From: Massariosphaeria phaeospora
Lineage: Eukaryota > Ascomycota > Dothideomycetes > Pleosporales
Assembly: GCA_011032825.1 (NCBI GenBank)
Contig: JAADJZ010000015.1
Span: 620,001-684,000, forward strand
Direction of reading: 5' to 3'
Length of the DNA stretch: 64,000 nucleotides
In this document: positions 11,169-21,025 of the stretch, one piece after another
How positions within the stretch are numbered: position 1 is the first letter of the stretch
Layout of the letters: each line of letters starts with the position of its first letter
Made by a program: the position numbers and the translations under genes
The notes under the pieces: generated by a model
What the model saw: only the letters and a program-made list of their open reading frames with translations
Told to the model about the DNA's origin: nothing
Database searches by the model: none

Positions 11169-11900
11169 CTTTAGCACAACCAACTTATTTTGAAGAATAT
11201 TAAATTAATTGCTATTAAATAAGAAACTTGCGTACGTCGTGCTAGCTTTAGATTTAAAAGCTTTTTTTGTATTTTTTTAGTAAGTTTGAGCATTGTGCTT
11301 TGTATTACTATAGTTTCTACAGCGCCGTAGAGCTAGTTGTACTCTTTTTTAACTTTCTTTACTACGCGTTTTCTTTAATAGCTAAAGTGCTGTAAACGCT
11401 TTAGCAGCTACTTGCGCTAATCTATTACTATACTCTATTATGCTACTTGTCTAAATTCGCTTCTATTTTTGTAATTTTCTTTTTGTTGCTTCTTTAATAG
11501 TTTTTTTAAAACTAAAGATTCGATTGCGTATTAGCTTAACTTAATAGGCTATCTAGTAAAACTCTTTAACAAGCTAGTTAACTTTATTCTTTAGAAATAA
11601 TAGAGAAAAAGTAAGCTTAGTAGTAATAAGCTTTAATTGCGATTTAAATTTAAGCGTATTGCTTGGAGTTTTTAACTACTACGGCGTTTTTAGTGCGAGA
11701 AGTAGTAGTAGAGTACGTAGCCGTACTTTAAAGCAATTAAGTACTACTTGTGCATTAATAGAAACTAGCTCTAAAGTTTTAAAAGTTTTTTTATAGTTCT
11801 CTATTGTAAACACTTTAAAAAACGCGTTTTTAAAGGCTAGCAGAAAGTTTTTTTGTTAATAAAAAACGCGCTAGCGCGCTAAGTCTTAAACGCGTTAAAA

Positions 11901-12818
11901 GTACTTTAGCTTTAGTAGCAAAAAGCAAACTACATTTAGTAGCTAAAAGATATAAAATAAATAAGCTAGCATGCAAAGCGTAAGAATTTTGTTTTTAAAG
12001 CAATAGTTTTTAAAATTCTAAAATTAGTAGCTCTTGTAGCTATCTAGAATAAGTAGCTAATACTTTTCTACTTAACGCGCTTTTGTATGCGCGTTAAAAT
12101 GCTTTAACTATTTAAAACTAAAAGCGTTGTTTGTCTAGCTGTTTTTAGAAACTAAAAGCTTTTAATTGCTAGGTATAACGTACTTTACGAGTTCGCTGCC
12201 TACACGAGTTCGCCGCCTACTGAATTTTACTAAGGAAAATCAATAATCTAGAGCTTAATAACTCTTAACCTACTTAATAAAATTCTCTAAAATTTTTACT
12301 ACTAAGCTGCATCTATATAAACTTTTAGATTCCTAGATTACTAAGCTACAACTTTAGTATTTAGAAAGTTATTAAAGAAAAGCTTAAATTGTCCGTGCGC
12401 TCTAAGCTATCTACTCTTCTAGACTAGCTAGAGCTTAGTAATCTTAAAACTAGAAAGTTTATATATACAGAAATAATATATTAAATTTTTAGAGAATTTT
12501 ATCAAGTAGGTTAAGAGTTATTAAGCTCTAGATTATTGATTTTCTTTAGTAAAATTCGATGGGCGGCGAACTCGTGTAGGCAGCGAACTCGTAAAGTACG
12601 TTAGAGTTTTCTTTGTACTATGCTAAAATATAAACGCGCTTTTTGTAGATAATAAATAGCGAAATCGCGTACGCTACGGCGCAGATGCTTTGAATAACTA
12701 TTACCTACTTTTAATTGCCTAGCTAGATTAGATTAGGCTAAGTACGTTTTTAAAAGCTTGTAACAACTTTTATAAACCTAATTACGCTTATTTAGAAGCT
12801 AGTTTTATTAAAGTTGTA
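11901..12818 (-). pseudogene. RIP-mutated pogo/Fot1 transposase remnants
   Basis: Two recognisable pieces remain on the minus strand. At 12795-12818 the codons read YNFNKTSF followed by TAA; pogo transposases have YNFDE-x-GF here, and D to N, E to K and G to S are each explained by G-to-A change. At 11901-11981 the frame starts TLCM and ends VVCFLLLKLKY with an internal TAG; this matches the family's TLCMP...LLQPLD-V-CF...LK block, where P to L, H to Y, S to L or F, Q to stop and D to N are again C-to-T or G-to-A. A 424-bp MITE lies between the two blocks. Removing it leaves about 140 codons between them, plausible for this family. The N-terminal HTH region toward 13300 is too eroded to define. 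Confidence 0.75.
12178..12601. mobile_element. 424-bp hairpin MITE nested in the outer transposon
   Basis: The outer 119 bp of each end form an almost perfect inverted repeat beginning ACGTACTTT, flanked by TA on both sides (12176-12177 and 12602-12603). The pairing continues imperfectly to about 190 bp per arm, leaving a loop of roughly 40 bp, so the whole element can fold into one hairpin. Each arm has a 9-bp tip and then two 17-bp units of the type ACGAGTTCGCYGCCTAC (left arm 12187-12203 and 12204-12220). It has no coding capacity. The arms are GC-richer and far less mutated than the surrounding element, so insertion probably came after the main mutation of its host. Confidence 0.85.
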
Positions 12819-13345
12819 CACGTTATTCTTGTAGATGCTGTACTTAGCTTTAGTATTTCTAACAAGCTTAAACTACGCGCTAATTGCTTTAAAATCTTCT
12901 TGTTATATTTTCTGCTAGTTTTTTGCTTAATTAAAAGCTATTTTAAGCTCGCTTAAACGCGTACAAATCTTGTAGCCTATTTTTTGCATACTAGCTTTTT
13001 ATTTTGCGCAGCTACTAGTTTATTCTTTATATCTCTTACTTTAGACAGCCGAAAAGCAAATTCTTGCAAATTAAAGTTAAGAATATATTAGACAATTGTT
13101 TGCTCTTTAGTCGTAGTAAGCTTCTAGCAATTAAGTTGTGTTTAAGCTTAAAATAAAATTCTTTAAGCGCGTTTGTTAAAAGTCTAACGTTTAACGTTAA
13201 AAGTAATAGCAGCAGCTTAATAGCTTTAAAATTAGCTAGAATTATAGGCTTTGAGAGTAAGCTAAAGTTTCTTTTCGTATTAGTGTAATAACGCGTTAGT
13301 TGGTTGAAACATATCGCGTTGATAGAGAAAGTAGTAGTCTTGGCA

Positions 13346-13392
13346 ATTTCTAAAGAGTTCGATAATCTAGAGAATTCGATAATTCATTACGT
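13346..13392 (-). repeat. Right terminal inverted repeat of the outer transposon
   Basis: Read on the minus strand it starts ACGTAATGA and repeats the two 17-bp units (13367-13383 and 13350-13366). Differences from the left arm are almost all C/T. Confidence 0.85.
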
Positions 13393-13520
13393 TAATTAAG
13401 TTTTTACTAACTTTATTTAACTATAATAATAATTATAGTCTAGACAAGTAGCTTTTTAAAGCTAATTAAACTAAGTTTTAGGCTAGAGAGTACAATCTAG
13501 CTTACTAGCTACTACGTCAA

Positions 13521-13906
13521 GCACTTTCCTCGCAGGAGCTCTCAATGGCGAGTAGATATGCGGCTGCATTTTCAAAACGGGCTGACACCCGGTTGGTTGG
13601 TCAGCAAAATGTGGCCATGCCGAATCAGGCTTAGTGTCAGGCACGTTGGCAAGACACGCCAGATGAACACACTGGTTTACAGTCGCAAAAATAACACCGC
13701 TCTCTTCACTCTGGGATCTTTGTATAGGTGACCCGCAAGGTTTCTCTAGTTCATGTCAATGATGTCCAGCTTTTAGCCTTCTATCGCTTAGCATCGTGCG
13801 TTCCGGGCTCTCCCGAACATAGACCATAGACTTCAACATCTCGCCCGTCTACTGGTTTTTTGTCTCTACCGCATTCCCAAGCTCTGTCTTCCATTCAGAC
13901 ATAGGG
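13521..13906. other. Upstream region of the ceramidase gene
   Basis: Composition returns to normal here. It probably holds the ceramidase promoter. No distinct motif was picked out. Confidence 0.5.
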
Positions 13907-15062
13907 ATGGCTGTTCACACTCTACCCTCTAGCTGGCTACCTTCAATCTCTTATCCGCCTGCTCAGAATGGTCGATGGTCTCCAGTTACGTCAACTCTGA
14001 ACTTCTGTGAGGAGGTGCGTATTTTGATGCGCTTCAGTTTACTGCCTCAAAAGCTGATCTCGGATAGGATTATTATGCAACGATATACGCTGCGGAGATC
14101 GTGAATACCTTGACAAACCTGCTCTTCATGTACCTAGCCGTCAAAGGTATCCGCAACTGCTTGGCAAATGATCATGACACCGTATTCCTGGTTGCCTTCG
14201 TCGGGTACTTACTTGTTGGAACGGGAAGCTTTCTTTTCCACGCGACCTTGAAATGTACGTCTCCAAGTACCAACACGTCGTAAAACGCTAAGCCCCTGGT
14301 GTGACAGACCCCATGCAGCTCGTGGATGAACTGTCCATGATATACACCACATGCCTCATGGTCTATGCCACATTTTCGTACAGAAAGTCGACACGATACT
14401 CGACTATGCTGGCCATTTTCTTGGTTGCGCTTGCGTTGTTTATAACCCTGTACTACCACTACCTACAGGACCCTACGTTCCATCAGAACGCGTATGCCCT
14501 GCTGACGGCTATCGTACTGATCCGGGCCATTTATGTCATGGAGTCCAACATTCGACCTAAGTTCCGGACGACAGACAGAAAAGCAGCGAATCCCCGCCCA
14601 ACAGGAGGTAAGGTCGAACAAGATAAGGTCGACTTGAGAGACCTAGAAATTCTGCGACGGATGTGGACGATGATCGGCTTCGGTGTCAGCATATTTCTCG
14701 GCGGGTTTGCCATTTGGCAGCTGGACAATATGTATTGCACCACGATAAGAAGATGGCGCAGAGAAATCGGCATGCCATGGGGCTTCTTTTTGGAAGGACA
14801 TGGCTGGTGGTGAGTGGCTCAGAGGAGGCGAAAATATCCCTAACTGACTAGAGTATCTAGGCATCTAATGACAGGAACGGGTGCTTACTTTTATATCGTA
14901 TGGGGCATATACCTGCGACACTGTCTGAACTACAAGCAGGACGACTATAAGCTAGACTGGCCAGGATGGACTGCGCTACCAGCAGTGGTCAGGCGGCAGA
15001 AGCTAGATGCCTATGAGCATGCTGATGTCTACGACAACGGGCTGTCGAAGAAGCGAAGCTGA
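13907..15062 (+). CDS. Alkaline ceramidase (YDC1/YPC1 family)
   Basis: Four exons (13907-14014, 14068-14254, 14308-14809, 14861-15062) with introns of 51-53 bp give 332 residues. Alkaline ceramidases are ER/Golgi membrane enzymes that split (dihydro)ceramide or phytoceramide into a sphingoid base and a fatty acid. Visible family features are NFCEEDYYAT near the N-terminus across the first junction, GSFLFHATLKYPMQLVDELS across the second junction, which carries the conserved Ser, His and Asp of the CREST superfamily, and GHGWWHLMTG across the third junction, which holds the C-terminal histidines of the zinc site. Each motif becomes continuous only after splicing, which supports the exon model. 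About seven hydrophobic segments are present. Preference for dihydro- or phytoceramide cannot be decided from sequence. Confidence 0.93.
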
Positions 15063-15653
15063 GACGATCTGGTCAAGGAGAACATTTGTCAAGTCAGGCA
15101 GCATGTTTCCATCGTCGCGCCCAGTACTGTGCTCTGAGCGTACGAGTAGTTCGAGAGGTATAATGCTACTACTGGGCATGCCCCGCAGCTGCATGCGGTT
15201 CGTTCTACGAGATGCGGGACGGATACAGTGATATGTCTCCGAACCTCCGGGAGTCCGATAATCAGGAAGGGATAGACTTGTTATGATAGATAGTACTCCC
15301 AGGGGCATTGGACACTTTTCGTGCGTGGAAGAAACTGATGCAGGAACATTGCCGCCTGAGAGTTCAATCACGTACTCTTGCACTCTACCAGTCAAAATAC
15401 TGCCCATAATACTGGAAATGACAGGCTCTTTAAAAATTGCAGCCTGGAGAGTCGAGACCCCTGGCGTTCGCGAGGGGACTAGCGCGTGCACGGGCCATGC
15501 GCGCGAAAAGTAAATACGACCCACACTCGCAGACCGCCTTCTCCTCTAACCTCCACCCGCGGCCATAACACCACCCGACTGCCTTCTTGCCCAGCTCCTC
15601 TCGCATTCTCAGCTCAACAACCACCCTTACTCTTCTCATCTCCAGCAGCCAAC
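15063..15653. other. Upstream region of beta-tubulin
   Basis: The last 130 bp before the tubulin ATG are rich in CT and ACC runs, as in many highly expressed ascomycete promoters and leaders. Small ORFs in this interval lack family features. Confidence 0.55.
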
Positions 15654-17393
15654 ATGCGTGAGATTGTACGTATTGCCCGCCCCAGCAAATGTCCCTTCGC
15701 GCGTCCCTGTGCGTGCCCCGCGTTCGCCTCAGGGACAGCTCATTCAACTTCAGGAATACGTAGCTAACGTCGAGTCTTCTGAGCGTATAGGTCCATCTTC
15801 AGACCGGCCAATGCGTAAGTTCGCCCACTGTCCTGCTTATCGAGGCTTGTACTGACGAATCTAGGGTAACCAAATTGGTGCTGCCTTCTGGTGCGTTGGC
15901 CTAACCCCAACAAAGCTCGAGGGGACAAGATCTAACATCTCCGTGTAACAGGCAACAAATCTCTGGCGAACACGGTTTGGATGGCGCTGGTGTGTAAGTA
16001 ACCTTGTATTTGCGACGTAGTGACTTTGGGCAAAATTTGCTGACTGCGACCAGCTACAATGGCACCTCGGATCTCCAGCTTGAGCGCATGAACGTCTACT
16101 TCAACGAGGTACGCGACTACACGCAATCCCTTGCGGAAACAGAAAGCTTACAGTGTTCAGGCGTCTGGCAACAAGTTCGTTCCCCGTGCTGTCCTCGTCG
16201 ATTTGGAGCCGGGTACCATGGACGCAGTCCGCGCTGGGCCTTTCGGACAACTCTTCCGCCCCGACAACTTCGTCTTCGGCCAGTCTGGTGCCGGTAACAA
16301 CTGGGCCAAGGGTCATTACACTGAGGGTGCCGAGCTGGTCGACCAGGTTCTCGATGTCGTCCGCCGCGAGGCCGAGGGCTGCGACTGCCTCCAGGGTTTC
16401 CAGATCACCCACTCCCTCGGTGGTGGCACTGGTGCCGGTATGGGTACCTTGTTGATCTCCAAGATTCGCGAGGAGTTCCCCGACCGCATGATGGCCACCT
16501 TCTCCGTTGTGCCATCCCCCAAGGTGTCCGATACCGTTGTTGAGCCCTACAACGCCACCCTCTCCATTCACCAGCTGGTAGAGAACTCGGATGAGACCTT
16601 CTGCATTGACAACGAGGTGTGTAGCTTACTGCATACTTCTAAAGAAACTGCTGACAGTGAATAGGCTCTGTACGACATCTGCATGAGGACTCTCAAGCTT
16701 AACAACCCCTCCTATGGCGACCTGAACCACCTCGTCTCCGCCGTCATGTCTGGTGTGACCACCTGCTTGCGCTTCCCCGGTCAGCTCAACTCCGATCTGA
16801 GGAAGCTGGCTGTCAACATGGTGCCCTTCCCGCGTCTTCACTTCTTCATGGTCGGCTTCGCCCCTCTGACCAGCCGCGGTGCCTTCTCTTTCCGCGCCGT
16901 CTCCGTCCCCGAGTTGACCCAGCAAATGTTCGACCCCAAGAACATGATGGCTGCCTCTGACTTCCGCAACGGCCGCTACCTGACTTGCTCTGCTATCTTC
17001 CGTGGTAAGGTCTCCATGAAGGAGGTTGAGGACCAGATGCGCAACGTTCAGAACAAGAACTCGTCTTATTTCGTCGAGTGGATCCCCAACAACGTCCAGA
17101 CCGCCCTTTGCTCGATCCCGCCGCGCGGACTCAAGATGTCGTCGACCTTTGTCGGAAACTCGACCTCGATCCAGGAGCTGTTCAAGCGCATTGGTGACCA
17201 GTTCACCGCTATGTTCAGGCGTAAGGCTTTCTTGCATTGGTACACTGGCGAGGGTATGGACGAGATGGAGTTCACTGAGGCCGAGTCCAACATGAACGAC
17301 TTGGTGTCTGAATACCAGCAGTACCAGGAGGCGTCCGTCTCGGAGGGCGAGGAGGAGTACGATGAGGAGGCTCCTCTTGAGGGCGAGGAGTAG
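15654..17393 (+). CDS. tub2/benA: Beta-tubulin
   Basis: Seven exons (15654-15665, 15791-15814, 15865-15890, 15952-15993, 16054-16108, 16161-16616, 16665-17393) give exactly 447 residues, the family length. It is the GTP-exchanging subunit of microtubules. Exon 1 encodes only MREI, the autoregulatory N-terminal tetrapeptide. The tubulin signature GGGTGAGMG lies in exon 6, and the acidic C-terminal tail ([16 protein letters not shown]) ends the protein. Introns after codon 4 and in the first 54 codons are typical of filamentous ascomycetes. The residues tied to benzimidazole resistance are in the sensitive state: Y50, F167 (TTC), E198 (GAG) and F200 (TTC). In intron 5 the acceptor at 16160 rather than 16153 keeps NEASGNKF intact. 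Confidence 0.98.
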
Positions 17394-17958
17394 ATTCTTA
17401 CTTGACGCTTGATACCATGGTGGCGTGGCTTTGAAGACCTGGCATCGCGGTCATGTTCGATGGTATAGTTCGTGCTTTGGCTTTCTTGGTGTGCTCGAGC
17501 AAGCGGGGTGGATGCAGGACTCACTTGTTACCTCTGTGACGAGATGGTTTTGCGGGATACTCTACCCACCCATGCCCCGGAGCGATATTTCTTGTTAATG
17601 CGAAGATTGTTCTAATCCATAAACTGTCACCCTTGCTATTTCACATGCAAACCTACCGTCTGTGATATGAGTGTCGCTTGGGCTGTGGTCCGTTTATGCT
17701 TGTTTCAATTCGAAACCAAGGAGACTCTCATCTACATATCTAGAGATGAACCCGGTCACTTTTTCATCGCCGTCGGCATGAGAGGCAGTTGAATACCCCG
17801 CCAATAGCTGAACCCCGCCGCTCCGTATACTGTGCGCATGTTGAACCAGAACCGCCTTGCTGCTAGCCCCAATACCAGATCCCGCGTGCCATGACCTGTC
17901 CCCCTCTTCCTACCACCAGTCCATGATGTATATGCTCCAAAGTCAGGCTTCCCACTCC
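17394..17958. other. Convergent intergenic region, tubulin / OPI3
   Basis: It holds the two 3' untranslated regions. No gene or repeat is seen. Confidence 0.6.
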
Positions 17959-18854
17959 TTACAACGCCTTCTTCCCGCCCTTCTTCCTCAGCTCCTCCCT
18001 CTTCGCATATATCATATCCGTGAACGGATCCTCAAACTGTCTTGCAACCGTATACATGACAGCAACCAAGCCCGTCAGCGCTAGCCCCGCGGGCTTGCCC
18101 TTCCAGATGGCAGTCGCGAGGAACGAGAGCGCGGACCCGTTGTACATGGGCGCGCCCGTCACGCTGAACGGGAACGAGGTCACGGGCGCGTCCATCAGGA
18201 TGCCGAAGTAGTCGCCTAGGTAGGTGCCGGTGATGCCGAGCGCGTACATGGAGGTTAGGACGAGGACGTTGCCGGTTAGGAAGAGTGGGATGGCGGAGTA
18301 TTTGATCGGTGTGGAGAGCAGGGAGGGGAGGGTTGGTTGCGCGGAGAGGGCTTCGTTGTAGCTGGAGGGGGGGTCAGCGGAGGGAGGGAGAGGAGAGGAA
18401 GGGAGGGGAATGGATGGGGCGTACAGGTAGTCGCGGATGATGCCTATGGAGAAGATGGTGACGGCGAGCGCATAGCAGCCGAGGCGCGAGTTGCCGCCGA
18501 AGAGCTTGGTGATGACTTTATTGTGGTATTCTATGCCGCACGTATCGTGTTAGCTCTACGCTCTTTCTACAGCTACTCGATCGAGCACATGTGCGATCCG
18601 CCATGTCGTGCATACCTTGCCGAGCAGCAACGCTGTACAAACGTCAGTAAATAACAGCAACAAACGTGCCGTCTTTTGCTTCTAGAAACGAGAAAACGGG
18701 GGTTTAACATACTTCCAGAACGTGGGATTAAACACAATTGACGCCGCTGAGACTACACAGCTGGCTGTTAGCTCAGTTCCCACTGGATGTGTGTATTGGT
18801 GGGGCTGGACGTACTCCAGAAGCTCGGCTGGCTGAAATCGATGTATTGGGACAT
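17959..18854 (-). CDS. OPI3: Phospholipid N-methyltransferase OPI3
   Basis: Five exons (18815-18854, 18713-18752, 18616-18632, 18425-18530, 17959-18361) give 201 residues, matching yeast Opi3 (206). The ER-membrane enzyme performs the last two S-adenosylmethionine-dependent methylations from monomethyl-phosphatidylethanolamine to phosphatidylcholine. The C-terminal exon carries the family block GITGTYLGDYFGILMD, the VTSFPF and GAPMYNGS elements and the RFEDPFT-like end. The junctions rebuild ISAASIVFNPTFWN, VAARQEYHNK and IIRDYLYNEA, which read as Opi3 sequence only when spliced. Exon 3 is just 17 nt. Intron 4 has a long pyrimidine run on the coding strand before its acceptor. Yeast counterparts respond to inositol, but I did not identify such an element here. 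Confidence 0.92.
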
Positions 18855-19257
18855 GATGGATGGGTTTGCAAAACGTGACACCCGTTTTTCTTGTGTCTGG
18901 CTCAATGTGTGACGGGAACCCACGGATACACAACGCTGGTGTCTGGTTGGGAAGAGAGTGTGAGAAGAGTGATGGTGCTGGCGAGGACAGAAACGTGGGG
19001 AAGCTATGGCGGGACCGGCAGTTGTGCCGCTAGCCAGACGTCATCTTGAGCTCCCTTCACATGACACTCGAGTGCACTTCAAGGGAACAGAATTAATTTG
19101 CAGCAGCAGCAGATCGCAGAATCTGCCATGGTATTCAATCTAGATATATTTACTTTTCCCCCACTACACTCGCTTGTTCTTCCACCGCCGAATGTTGGAA
19201 AGCAATCCGTCTATCGTCTATATGATGGACGAATTGAACGTTTCCCTCCTCAGCCTT
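18855..19257. other. Intergenic between OPI3 and the permease
   Basis: It holds the OPI3 promoter and the permease 3' flank (both genes on the minus strand). No other feature is seen. Confidence 0.55.
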
Positions 19258-21025
19258 TTACACACCATTTGTCGCGCAGGTGAAGGCACCACCGAAGTTA
19301 TCGGCCTTGTATCCGTCGATGATCGACTGGACCGTAGCATACGTTCCTGGGCCCAAGAAGAAGACTCCAATGACGCAGAGCAGGATGTTGAAGCCGAACC
19401 CACAGTATCCTTTCCATCCGCGGACCTTCCAGAAGTTGGGACCGTGCTCGGCCTGCCTCATGCGCATGTATGCCACGCCCCAGAAAATGAAACCGAAGAA
19501 GGAATCGAATAGGGCGCTCATAAGCGAGAGCAAGTCCGAGAAAAAGGGAATGACTTCCGCGATGATGAAGGCAAAGACCCAGAGAAGAGCCAAGATACCT
19601 GCCCATGCTGCCCATCCTACAAGGGTGTGGTTGCCCATGTGCCTCGTTCCGGTGAACAGGCGGAAATAGACGAAGCGAGCAGAGACAGACGCATACAGCA
19701 CACCGAGGAAGATGATTGTCGGGATCATGAAGCTGAACGAGACTTTGAGGTAGAGCTCGTTTCCAAGGGAACCGAAAGCCGGCGCAGTCATGTAGTTGGT
19801 ACCAGTATAGACGTAGATGACAGCGCCAACGAGACTGAAGACGATGATCTCGGCGATGGTAACTGCCCACAGCGCCTTGGGGAAGTCCTTGGGCTCCTTC
19901 ATCTCAGCAATGAAGCTAGGAAGCGTGATCTGTCCAATAAAAGTGTAGCTGATGTTCATGAACGCGTTCATTCCAGCAACGAAGGTGGTTCCGGCAACGG
20001 GTATGGCGTGAACCAGCGGCTCTCCCAGAGTGGCGGAATCGTATCCTTTCGGGTGGTCCTCGATACCGGCGAAGATGGTGGCCAGTAATACTGAGATGAA
20101 GGTGGTCAGGGCAGAAAACGTAGCGATCTTCGCGAGGGTGGAGAATGTCCTGGGGAGCGAGCAGATGAACGAGATCAGGCCGACGATTGCTGAGAAACCG
20201 ATAGTGCAAAGCGAGTGGTTCGTCATGGTGTTCAGGTATTTGGCGCCTACGAGGCAGTGGAGACCCTTCATTTATTATAAGCCGCGGTTAAAAACATGAG
20301 GGCGAGAGACATACCATGATGAAGGTGTTGTTCAGAATGAACATGACCGCAGTGAACCAGAAGGCTGCCTTGTGGTTCCAGAAGATCATCTGGCCCAGAT
20401 CGCAAACATCTCGGACTTCCGGGTGACGCAGGCAGAACTCCCACAGGATCAAGGAAGTGTACAGGACGATGCCAGCGATCACGACCGTCAAAATCAGACC
20501 TGGGACAAGTCCGAGAATCGAGTATGACCATGGGAAGGACATGATGGCCAAGCAAATATACTCAGAGAACAGCAGAGCTGCAGTCTGAAACTCAAATTAG
20601 CACCGTCATGGGAGAGGTCTGGTTCCATCGCATTTGGCTTTGGGAACTACTCAATGTAGATTTCAGAGTTGCTGTATGGTTAGTTGAGCCGTGGTATGGG
20701 AGCTGCGCGGTTTGCGAAAAGCGCGAAAGGTGTGCCGGTACGGAAGTCTCCCAAGAGCGCAATGGGGTCGTAAACATACTTTCTGCCAGCTGCAAGTGCG
20801 GTACTGAATGGCATTGCCAGCCTCCATCTCAATTTGCTTGCCCACCGAGAAGCTCGCATCGCTGCTGCCGTCGGACACATCCTGGCGAATTGGCCCAGCG
20901 ATGCGACTCTTGCGGCGGCCGCCCTCGGTCTGGTCCTCGGGGTCGTAGTACTGCTCGGGCATCTTTTGTTCCTCTTTCTCGCTGCTGTCGGCCTGGCTGG
21001 CCTTGAGTCCGTAGCCTAGCGCCAT
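19258..21025 (-). CDS. mtr: Neutral amino-acid permease (MTR type)
   Basis: Three exons (20780-21025, 20315-20584, 19258-20265) give 507 residues. It belongs to the amino acid/auxin permease (Aa_trans) family and resembles Neurospora MTR, the plasma-membrane N-system transporter for neutral aliphatic and aromatic amino acids. The N-terminal 80 residues are hydrophilic and charged, followed by about eleven membrane segments. Typical blocks are YRTCSWQKTAALLFSEYICL, rebuilt across intron 1, FPWSYSILGLVPG, FIMGLHCLVGAKYLN, rebuilt across intron 2, and AFMNISYTFIGQI. Introns are 195 and 49 bp. I use the ATG at 21025 (MALGYGLKAS). The frame stays open upstream to an ATG at 21103 that would add 26 residues, so the start is less certain than the rest. 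Confidence 0.9.

Larger units (their letters stand above)
11122..13392 (-). mobile_element. Degenerate pogo/Fot1-like DNA transposon
   Basis: The element is 2271 bp. Its ends form an inverted repeat of about 47 bp starting ACGTAATG, flanked on both sides by the dinucleotide TA (11120-11121 and 13393-13394), as expected for Tc1/mariner-superfamily insertion. The two arms differ at about five positions, four of them C/T. On the minus strand the interior keeps remnants of a pogo-type DDE transposase (see separate entry), riddled with stops. The length without the inserted MITE is about 1.85 kb, close to Fot1-class elements. It cannot be active. The strand given is that of the transposase. Confidence 0.85.
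10860..13520. other. AT-rich RIP-type island
   Basis: Base composition changes abruptly here to A/T-rich sequence dominated by TTTA, TAGC and AAGC words, with many stop codons in every frame. The flanks are ordinary genic DNA. It contains the two nested transposons listed below. About 200 bp of AT-rich DNA extend beyond the left terminal repeat and about 120 bp beyond the right one, which may be older repeat remnants or spread of mutation. Confidence 0.85.
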
